From Marsupella aquatica (Eukaryota; Marchantiophyta), in the NCBI GenBank assembly GCA_973895155.1, contig OZ316893.1, forward strand, positions 1 to 64,000: DNA of 64,000 bases, in the 5' to 3' direction. This document shows, piece by piece, positions 57,311-64,000 of this stretch. The notes below the pieces were generated by a model that made no database searches, was not told the origin of the DNA, and worked only from the letters and a program-made list of their open reading frames with translations. A program made the position numbers and the translations under genes. Every line of letters begins with the position of its first letter. Position 1 is the stretch's first letter.

Positions 57311-58821
57311 TACCGCTTCCTTGCACTGGGTGCTAACTGGAACAATTCTTCAATGGTAAGGTCAACTCGTGTCTTTGAAATGAGTTGCACCAGTTTATCC
57401 ACTATTCGCTTGTTTGCTTCTGCTGGGGTAATAGGTGGTTCTTCCTCCCCTGGAAGCTGCCCCGTTTCTTGGTCGAAACCACCCATTGTCACTCCTTGTC
57501 CCAGGATCTCTGCCTCGGGTTCTGCGTATGGCTCTGAACGCATTAATCGTTCAGGTCGTGGCAGAATCTTGTCTTGTTGTTGGTGGCGAATCTCTTCCGC
57601 CGTATCTCGTGTGGTGGCGTCCATCTGGCTCCAATTGAACCCGACTTCTGCTCCTGGTGGATTTACTGGATTTGAAACCTCCGGTTGCCCTTGAGATCTG
57701 GTCACCACATTCGTGGATACCTGCATAGTATTCACGGGTGCTGGGGCTTTCCCCGCTATTTCTTCTTTTTCCTTCATGTGCTTCATCCATAATTCACAAT
57801 CGGGCCCCCTGATGTGACCGGTTAGTCGGCAGTAATAGCAAATCGGTGGGTATTTAGTACCACCATCCTTATAGGGCCTTCGGTTTGCATTACGATCCGG
57901 ATTGTAATATCTTTGACTACTTTCCATCCTATCCCCATCTTGTTTGCTTGTTCCTACCTGATTTACACCTAGGCTAGGTTTCTTTTTAAAAGGATTCTGG
58001 TTGCATTCCTGAGTAGTATGTCCAGGCCTCATATGTATTTCACAGAATTTTTGAGTACTAAGCTCGCTTCGCTCTCGGTTTTCCTTGACTTCTACTTTAG
58101 AAGGTTCTGTTTTCCGGTTAACCCTCTCTTCATCCTTACTGCTTTCGTTCTTTTCCTGGTTAAGCATCTGAGTAATGCCTTCTAGTCGTATTAATCTTTT
58201 CTCATATTTGTCAGCATTAGAAGTGGGATTTTGTTCTACCACTGTGACTAGACTTCCCTTTACAGCCTTTCTCATCCAGCTAATTCGCTGCCCGTTGGAC
58301 GGTTTGTTAGTTAATCGCCTCATTGTTACCTTTAACCGTCCAATATAGTTCTGTACTGGTTCTCCTTTCTTCTGAGTCATGTTCTGCAGAATGCTATACA
58401 AATCAGATTCTTCCTTAGCCCTTCTGTAATGATCTAAGAATTCTTTTGAAAACTCAGGCCAAGTTTTGAAATGGTCAGCTGGGTATTGAGTGTACCATAC
58501 AAAAGCCTCTTTGTCCAGTGAGCTGGGAAACAGCTCTAATCGAGCTATGTCATTCTGTTCGTGGTTAGCTCTGAGCATTTCTTCGAAACGTGCTAAGTGG
58601 GTATCGGCATCTTCATCAGGTGCTCCCTTGAACATGGGTATTTTAACCCTTCTGGTAGGAGCCAATCTCGAACTACTGCCAGCTCCTTGGTGGGTTTTAA
58701 GTCTTTCCATGGCTTCTTCCAGGGTTTCTTCGACCTTATCTTGAGTTCTTGAAGTCTCGATTCGTTCTTCGACCTCAAGTCTGAGTCTGCCTTCTTGGAA
58801 AGGTTCAAACTCCTCTGCCAT
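57310..58821 (-). CDS. gag: Ty3/gypsy Gag polyprotein, 503 codons
   Basis: The first half carries a retrotransposon Gag capsid-type region (FVWYTQYPADHFKTWPEF, then FLDHYRRAKEE and GEPVQNYIGRLKVTMRRL). It is followed by a charged segment and one zinc-knuckle-like CYYCRLTGHIRGPDC, with five residues rather than four before the last Cys. The protein forms the virus-like particle and binds element RNA. The frame is intact. Its stop codon overlaps the start of the next frame as TAATG, with a -1 frame relation. The ATG at 58821 is the first in frame. Confidence 0.85.
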   Translation of the reverse strand: MAEEFEPFQEGRLRLEVEERIETSRTQDKVEETLEEAMERLKTHQGAGSSSRLAPTRRVKIPMFKGAPDEDADTHLARFEEMLRANHEQNDIARLELFPSSLDKEAFVWYTQYPADHFKTWPEFSKEFLDHYRRAKEESDLYSILQNMTQKKGEPVQNYIGRLKVTMRRLTNKPSNGQRISWMRKAVKGSLVTVVEQNPTSNADKYEKRLIRLEGITQMLNQEKNESSKDEERVNRKTEPSKVEVKENRERSELSTQKFCEIHMRPGHTTQECNQNPFKKKPSLGVNQVGTSKQDGDRMESSQRYYNPDRNANRRPYKDGGTKYPPICYYCRLTGHIRGPDCELWMKHMKEKEEIAGKAPAPVNTMQVSTNVVTRSQGQPEVSNPVNPPGAEVGFNWSQMDATTRDTAEEIRHQQQDKILPRPERLMRSEPYAEPEAEILGQGVTMGGFDQETGQLPGEEEPPITPAEANKRIVDKLVQLISKTRVDLTIEELFQLAPSARKR

Positions 58822-59272
58822 TTCTCCTTGGAGTCAGCGATGCTGGAGCTAAGTGTTGAGGTAGTCGAGTTCCGCGACTTGCTCCCCCCCTTTAAAAATG
58901 GTCACGTCCGCGTGACCTAAGTAAACGTTCGAGCACGCCTAGACCAACTTAGGTCTAGAATTTTTTTTATAAGATAACCATTGGTTTGCCCATTAGGCTG
59001 ATGCAAACCAGGTTGGTGTGCGCATTCCAAACTTAGGAAATTCCAAACCTATCCCACTTATCCAAGTAGGATGCCAGTCCAATCGGGTAAGCTAACTCCA
59101 AACTCATTGGACCCCATGTTCTCCCCTTAGGGTACTCCCCTTTAGTTCAAACTAGCCCGCCCACAGATGTAAGGCGGGCACCATCAACTTCCACTCGCAA
59201 AAAGCAAATCGGCCGCCCAACAACCTCTAGCTCCAACGCAATCCAACTTTACTCTCAAGAGGCCGAGAGGAG
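58822..59272. other. Spacer between two retrotransposon parts
   Basis: This is the gag leader on one side and the region 3' of the chromodomain on the other. No LTR pair, primer-binding site or polypurine tract was firmly recognised. Confidence 0.45.
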
Positions 59273-59299
59273 TTTAGGGTTTAGGGTTTAGGGTTTAGG
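59273..59299. repeat. Interstitial TTTAGGG run
   Basis: Four TTTAGGG units in G-strand orientation on the plus strand, about 40 bp from the end of the chromodomain frame. Confidence 0.95.
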
Positions 59300-59338
59300 A
59301 TACAACTCACAAAGGTAGCTACAGCTGCCTGTACCAGT

Positions 59339-59926
59339 TCACAATGGCGGTAAACCGCTTCGCTTACGATAGCTTCCAAGGATCTCAGAGGCATTACTCA
59401 AATTTTCCTCCGGTTCCCAAGTACTCTCGGCTTGATCATAGCCAGCCCACTTAACCAAATACTCTAAGATTTGCCTTCCCAACTTGCGTTTGTAACGGTG
59501 GTCCAGAATTGCCTCCACCTCAAACTCCTCCGCGTCCTCCACCAGCATGGCGTACGGACGCAAGACTTGATCCCGGTTGGGATCATCGTCTTTGACAAAC
59601 TTCTTGAGTCGGCTAACATGGTAGCTCTTGCCCACGCCCATTTCTTTGGGTGTCTCCAACACCACCGAAACCGGATTATCCTTGTGGGCCCATCGTATGA
59701 TACGATAGGGCCCCGCATATCTGGGAGCCAGCTTCCTACTTATGTTCCCGTGGTATTGCTCAGGTCTCAACTGTAACCAGACGCTCTCCCCAATTTCAAA
59801 GCTTACCTGGCGTCGATGTTTATCCCCTTGTTCCTTGTACCGACTTTGGGCAAGGGTCATCCCCTTGGTAGCCGCTTCCACAACTAGGCGCCGTTCTCGA
59901 ATAAAATTGTCCGCAGAAGGAACCAA
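59339..59926 (-). pseudogene. Chromovirus integrase C-terminus and chromodomain
   Basis: A 195-codon open frame with the GPY/F-type module (PRYAGPYRIIRW) and a terminal chromodomain (EYLVKWAGYDQAESTWEPEE). Chromodomains of this type target integration to heterochromatin marks. The ATG at 59926 is internal to the original polyprotein. Confidence 0.9.
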
Positions 59927-60979
59927 GCCAAGCTTCCGGATTTATGAACCAGGAGGGCGCCCTCGGCATCCTCCCGGTGGCCAATACAAACGGCGCAAAC
60001 CCCTTCGCCGAATGCTTGGTCGAGTTATACCTGAACTCGGCCATTGTTAAGTGTTTTGCCCAATCCTTTTGATTGGCCATCACAAAGTGACGCAAGTAGT
60101 CCTCCAAGATACCATTAACCCGTTCCGTTTGGCCATCTGTTTCATGATGATACGCTGATCCCCTTGTCAGGTTTGTTCCGGATAACCGGAACAACGCCTT
60201 CCAGAAATGACCTGTGAACTTGGTATCACGGTCGGACAGGATATGCAACGGCAATCCCCATAGTCGGAAGACATTGTCAAATACTAGACAGACAACTTCC
60301 TTGGCTGACACCATTTTCGTAGTCGACAAGAAATACGCCATCTTGGAAAAACAATCCACAATTGTTAAGATGGAGTTACTGCCGTGGGACTCAGGTAACC
60401 CAACAATGAAGTCCATGGAGATTGACTCCCATGGAGCCGCAGCGACTGGTAAGGGTTGTAGAAGTCCTCCTTTTGCCCTATAAACCGTTCGGTTTTTTGG
60501 CATGAGTAACAACTTTGCACGTGGTGAAGAACCGATTGCTTTATGTCCGGCCAATACACATCTCTAGACATGCTGTGATACGTAGCAGTTTGTGCGCCAT
60601 GCCCTCCCCAGGGCGAGTCGTGGTACTTTTGCAGAACCTCTAACCTTAGAGACTCTGGGATGTACACACGCCTTTGTTTGTACCGCCATAACTGGACATT
60701 ATGTGTATCCAACCCCAAAGATACGTGCCTCACCCTGCCTTGGCTACCCCCATTGCTTTGCCATTCCTTGGCTAACCTGTCATCCTCATACGCTTGGGCC
60801 AAAACCTTAGGCCACTCGGATTCAATCATTATGATCCCATTGACCCGATGATGGTCCTTACGTGATAACGCGTCAGCTGCCGTATTTGTCTTCCCTTGAA
60901 CGTGGCGGACTTCAAAGTCAAAATCCGCCAAGAACATCTGCCAGCGCATTTCCTTGGGGTTCAGTCTTGGCTTAGAACT
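59820..60979 (-). pseudogene. Chromovirus RNase H end and integrase
   Basis: After the insertion the frame resumes with PKEMRWQMFLADFDFEV and AADALSRKD (RNase H end). The integrase zinc finger follows (paired His in YHDSPWGGH, then CYSC). A frameshift near 60470 leads into the integrase core with SMDFIVGLP (Asp), LSDRDTKF (Asp) and HETDGQTERVNGILEDYL (Glu), the DDE triad that performs strand transfer. A second frameshift near 59940 separates it from the C-terminal part. Confidence 0.88.
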
Positions 60980-61341
60980 GAAGGTGGAAAGCAAGATTGA
61001 GGGGTACCAAAAAGTGCAAAAAGGACTTGGATTTGCTCTCATAGTCCTCATTAAAAAAGGAGGTTAGCAAGGAGTAAATTAAAGATTGACACACTTCCTC
61101 AAAGGTTGGACACACTTCCTCAAAGTTGGACACACTTCCTAAAAGTTTGGTACACTTCCTCAAAGATGGGGCACACTTCCAAAGATCTAGGTTAAATGAT
61201 AGCCTTTGATGTGCCAAAATAAGATCACAACCCTTGAGTGTAACACCCCCCAATTTATTGCAAAATTCACTAGGACTCACTCCTTTTGGTGGAGACTTTG
61301 GAGATCCTTTTTATGTACCCCTCAATCATGCTTTCCACCTA
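60980..61341. mobile_element. Insertion of about 360 bp with inverted ends
   Basis: It interrupts RNase H. The left end AGGTGGAAAGCAAGATTGAG is the near-inverse of the right end CTCAATCATGCTTTCCACCT. The right part (from 61241) starts TGTAACACCCCCC, a typical plant gypsy LTR start. Internal CACACTTCCT repeats lie at 61090-61180. No clear target-site duplication was found. It could be a foldback or MITE-like insertion, or two LTR fragments head to head. Confidence 0.55.
61086..61180. repeat. ACACTTCCTCAAAG minisatellite of about 22 bp
   Basis: Five imperfect direct copies of CACACTTCCTCAAAGTTGGA. Confidence 0.9.
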
Positions 61342-62279
61342 AAGTACCCCGCCGACGAGCTATCTGTGTGGATTATCACCTTGGGACCGTTCTTAAGGTA
61401 AATTTCCCACTTCTTCAACGCATAGATCACCGCATACATTTCCCTTTCCGGCGTGATCCAATGATTTTCCAACTTACATGACTCGAAGGCCACCGGGCGC
61501 CCATCTTGGTGAAGACAGGCGCCAATGGCGTAATCACTTGCGTCTGTCCAAATCTCGAACGGTTTCCCCATCTCAGGTAACTTTAGAACTGGCGGCGTTA
61601 TCATTAGCCGCTTAAGTTCTAGGAATGCTAACTCGCAATCCTTTGTCCACACAAACACTTTGTTTTTCAACGTTAGCGCATTTAGGGGCCTTGCGATCCT
61701 CGCATAGTCTTTCATGTATCTCCGATAGAACCCCGTAAAACCCAAGAAGGCCCTAACCTGCCTTACATTGGACGGGCGCTCCCATTCTTTGATGTCCTTA
61801 AGCTTGTCTTGACTAGGTGTAATCCCCTCCGGGGTAAAGGTATGGCCGAGGAACTGAATCTCATTCATCGCAAACTCGCACTTGCTAGGTTTAGCAAAGA
61901 GACGAGCCTTACAAAGGCGAGAGAACACTTCTCTGAGCAACTGCTCGTGTTCCTCCAACATTGTCGAGTAGATTAGGATGTCGTCTATAAAGACGACCAC
62001 TCCTTGGTCTAACAAGTCATGAAAGATGGTATTCATCATCTTCATGAACGTTGCGGTTGCATTACACAACCCGAACGGCATAACCAAAAATTTGTAGGAT
62101 CCGAACCTTGTGCGCATTGCGGTCTTATACTTGGATCCCTTAGCCATGCGGATCTGGTAATAACCAGACCGCAAGTCTACCTTTGAAAACTTCTTAGCCC
62201 CGGAGAGGCAATCGAAGAGATCATCCATATGAGGTAACGGGTACTTGTTCTTTACCGTTTGCTTATTGAGGGCCGGTGG
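61342..62279 (-). pseudogene. Chromovirus reverse transcriptase and RNase H start
   Basis: RT core with KVDLRSGYYQIRM, MPFGLCNATATF, the catalytic VFIDDILIYS (two Asp), SKCEFAMNEIQFLGH and FLGFTGFYRRY. RNase H follows with FEIWTDASDYAIGACLHQ, EREMYAVIYALKKW and IIHTDSSS, where the frame runs into inserted DNA. The start of RT (fingers) is missing at the 62280 junction; the open frame reads on from inserted sequence at its N-terminus and stops in inserted sequence at 61326. Confidence 0.88.
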
Positions 62280-62389
62280 AAAGCATGATTGAGGGGTACA
62301 TAAAAAGGATCTCCAAAGTCTCCACCAAAAGGAGTGAGTCCTAGTGAATTTTGCAATAAATTGGGGGGTGTTACACTCAAGGGCCAAGA
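62277..62389 (-). repeat. LTR-like end, inverted copy of 61235-61341
   Basis: GGTGGAAAGCATGATTGAG through GGGGGTGTTACACTCAAG is the reverse complement of the right part of the insertion at 60980-61341 over about 107 bp with near identity. The two copies bracket the RT/RNase H fragment in opposite orientation. Confidence 0.93.
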
Positions 62390-63089
62390 TGTAGAAGGGT
62401 CAAATCTAAGGCTGGATTTGAATATGAATGAAAGATGCATTAAGTATTCATTTGGACTGGTTGAAGTACAGTCTATGTGCCTAATTCCTATCTTGGACTT
62501 TAGCAAGGACGACGTTTAAATGTTCTCCTTGGATCCCGTGTCATTTAATGGAGCAAGTTGCGGCTCGTAGTGTGTTTGAATACAAGGACTCAAAGTCGAT
62601 GCTTTTGAAAATAAGGACTGAAGTGGGCAAGGACTCATAGTCGATGTTTGAAATTGATCGAGCGCGCGCGGATTTTGTTACTTAGATTAGAAGCACAAGT
62701 TCTAGTCAGAATGGTCGTGGGACGGGCACACACCAACAGCAAAGGGCTCCTATCTTGCGGATGGCTATGGTGGTCTCGGATTACTCATCAAAGGATCTCT
62801 CATCTTGGATCTCGATCTTGGATCTCTCATCTCTCATCTCGGATCTCGGATCTCTCATCTCGGATTTACAGCAATGCATCTTGGAGATTGAGGAGCACTA
62901 TGATTGAAGCGTTGGTGGACCTTGGGCGATTGTTGAGCTTTGCCATGGTGCTCGCAGGATCAAATGGGTACGCAAGTTTAGAAGTATTAGCCTAGTATCA
63001 AGTAGAATCTGAATGCTCCTGATGCTCCGCAGCCCACTTTCAATACCTCCCAAGTTCTGTCCAGTACTTGATGCGATGCCTCACATTGG
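62390..63089. other. Non-coding, with GGATCTCTCATCT repeats
   Basis: From 62790 to about 62872 TCTCATCTTGGATCTCGATC-type 7-14 bp units are repeated. The frame at 62648-62995 runs through them and is probably not a gene. An ACTCAAAGTCGATG-like motif occurs near 62590 and 62640. Confidence 0.5.
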
Positions 63090-64000
63090 ATGGCTACTCT
63101 TCCTGAAGTCCACGATGCCCTAGCAAGAGAGAGATCAGAAAGGCGAAACCTTAGCAGACGCAAGTCCTATTGTAATAGGCAGCAACGGAACACCCATGGA
63201 CAATCGATTGCACATGGTGGTAATAGTAACGATGTGGCTGGACAGGGATTGTTGGAAGATGCGCGAAACAAATGCCAGCAAATGATTTCATCTGCTGAGA
63301 ATGAAGCGAGTAGAATTTGTGCGGAGGCTTCCCAAGAGGCTACCGACATCATAGTGAATGCAAGTACACAAGCTACTAGCATCCTAGAGTCTGCACATTT
63401 ACAATGTGACAATTTGATACAAAGAAGACACATTCTCCGCAATCGCATAGGGCGTCAAGAAGCACGTCTTTGGTCCATACATCATGGGCAACTTCTTCGT
63501 GAGAGCATGCATGGCCAATCTTCAGAGCTGCAGCGGGAGAGTTCAGCTTCGAGGCAAGCAAACTGTCAATCCTCTGCTTCAACAGAATTTAGAGCACGAG
63601 ATGCTCAAAGGAAGCGAGCATCATACTGGGAGAAGAAGGGTAATACACGCACAGACGCCCGACAATGTGAGTCTGCTGGTGATTTAGAAGACAAATTGAA
63701 TTCCAATAGGGGAAGACGAAGTGTTCAGTCTCAGGTGTCTATGGCGGTGACATCCATCTTGAGTAGATTGGACAAATTTAATTTGTCTGCAAGGAAGCTA
63801 TTTTTCACTAAGTTTATGCTCCATCCTTCCTTGATGAAGTACCTCCCTGCAGTTTTTGGCACTCGTCGGAGAGATGTAGCGATACTTGCTGCAGTTGCTG
63901 ACCTAAAGAATTGCTTGCAAAAAGTGAAGACTGCAAAGCGGAAAGACCATCTAGGTGCAAAGCAGATCTTGACAGTTGCATTGGCAGGCCAGGCGACAGT
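63090..64000 (+). CDS. Open frame leaving the window, 303 codons seen, unidentified
   Basis: From ATG at 63090 (MATLPEVHDALARERSE) the frame has no stop to the last base. The first 60 residues are Arg/Ser/Asn-rich. About residues 60-105 form an Ala/Glu helix with an 11-residue-like rhythm (AENEASRICAEASQEATDI), followed by a charged Arg/Ser region to about 200. The last 90 residues look folded, with FFTKFMLHPSLMKYLPAVF and RRDVAILAAVADLKNC. No family was recognised. The length, lack of stops and change to a hydrophobic pattern support a real gene whose main domain lies outside the window. It may be an element-encoded protein, given its neighbours. Confidence 0.55.
   Translation, partial: MATLPEVHDALARERSERRNLSRRKSYCNRQQRNTHGQSIAHGGNSNDVAGQGLLEDARNKCQQMISSAENEASRICAEASQEATDIIVNASTQATSILESAHLQCDNLIQRRHILRNRIGRQEARLWSIHHGQLLRESMHGQSSELQRESSASRQANCQSSASTEFRARDAQRKRASYWEKKGNTRTDARQCESAGDLEDKLNSNRGRRSVQSQVSMAVTSILSRLDKFNLSARKLFFTKFMLHPSLMKYLPAVFGTRRRDVAILAAVADLKNCLQKVKTAKRKDHLGAKQILTVALAGQAT

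Larger units (their letters stand above)
56033..58821 (-). mobile_element. 5' portion of a Ty3/gypsy retrotransposon (gag-PR-RT start)
   Basis: Gag, protease and the first part of reverse transcriptase are in order on the minus strand. The element is cut off within RT at about 56048, so RNase H, integrase and the 3' LTR are absent. No LTR was recognised upstream of gag. The RT start (VVPKKNGKLRVCIDFRKLN, then PVPFLEAVLDIVAGKSAYSF) looks like the Tat/Athila branch, unlike the chromodomain element to its right. Confidence 0.88.
59339..62279 (-). mobile_element. Ty3/gypsy chromovirus fragment (RT-RH-INT-chromodomain), broken
   Basis: In minus-strand order: RT, RNase H, integrase zinc finger, integrase core, C-terminal module and chromodomain. 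This order and the terminal chromodomain define a chromovirus. The frame is broken by an insertion (60980-61341) and by frameshifts near 60470 and 59940. The region upstream of RT is replaced at about 62280 by LTR-like sequence. Gag and protease are absent. Confidence 0.9.

Noticed and set aside
57353-58744. Plus-strand frames opposite gag
   Set aside because: Shadows of the intact gag frame; no independent content.
62648-62995. A 115-codon plus-strand frame with repeated SRISDLSSR
   Set aside because: It runs through the GGATCTCTCATCT minisatellite; the repetition reflects DNA repeats and no domain is visible.

Overview
The window looks like nuclear DNA of a land plant. Three things point that way: telomere-type CCCTAAA repeats, recognisable plant gene families (an IRK/PXC2-type LRR receptor kinase, a PPR protein, PI-PLC, a PP2A B' subunit, a NIP aquaporin) and plant-type Ty3/gypsy retrotransposons. 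An early-diverging lineage such as a bryophyte or lycophyte is a guess. It would fit the two TET/JBP-like dioxygenase genes and the telomere-linked-helicase-like gene, families best known from fungi and algae. No rRNA, tRNA or CRISPR array was found.

Layout. 1-1.7 kb is a 121-bp satellite, a telomere-like run and a degenerate C-rich array. 1.7-3.3 kb is a repeat-bounded unit with a small duplicated ORF. 4-13 kb holds decayed plant genes: an ARM/HEAT-like candidate, an LRR receptor kinase with frameshifts and stops, and a PPR C-terminal piece. 13.8-29 kb alternates plant gene fragments (PI-PLC, PP2A B', a zinc-knuckle protein) with two AT-rich islands, each carrying one intact TET/JBP-like gene. 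31.1-32.5 kb is a three-exon NIP aquaporin with two frameshifts. 33.6-38.6 kb is one intact 1653-codon gene combining C2H2 fingers, a tyrosine-recombinase-like core and a RecQ-type helicase. It is followed by a 1.5-kb G-rich telomere-like array and then by a second copy of the satellite end seen at the start of the window, again ending in CCCTAAA repeats. 42-43.8 kb is a coiled-coil reading frame broken by two amber stops. 44-56 kb is largely non-coding and repeat-rich. 56-62.4 kb holds parts of two different Ty3/gypsy elements, one gag-PR-RT fragment and one chromodomain element with an insertion and frameshifts. 63.1 kb to the end is an open frame that leaves the window.

Reading of the whole. 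Most ordinary plant genes here are broken, while the three best-preserved long genes (two dioxygenase-like, one helicase/recombinase-like) belong to families outside the usual plant housekeeping set. The helicase gene sits between modules that recur at the window start, which suggests a subtelomere-derived or mobile block. The dioxygenase islands differ sharply in base composition from their surroundings, which suggests horizontal or element-borne origin. These are inferences; family assignments rest on motifs read by eye, not on database searches.
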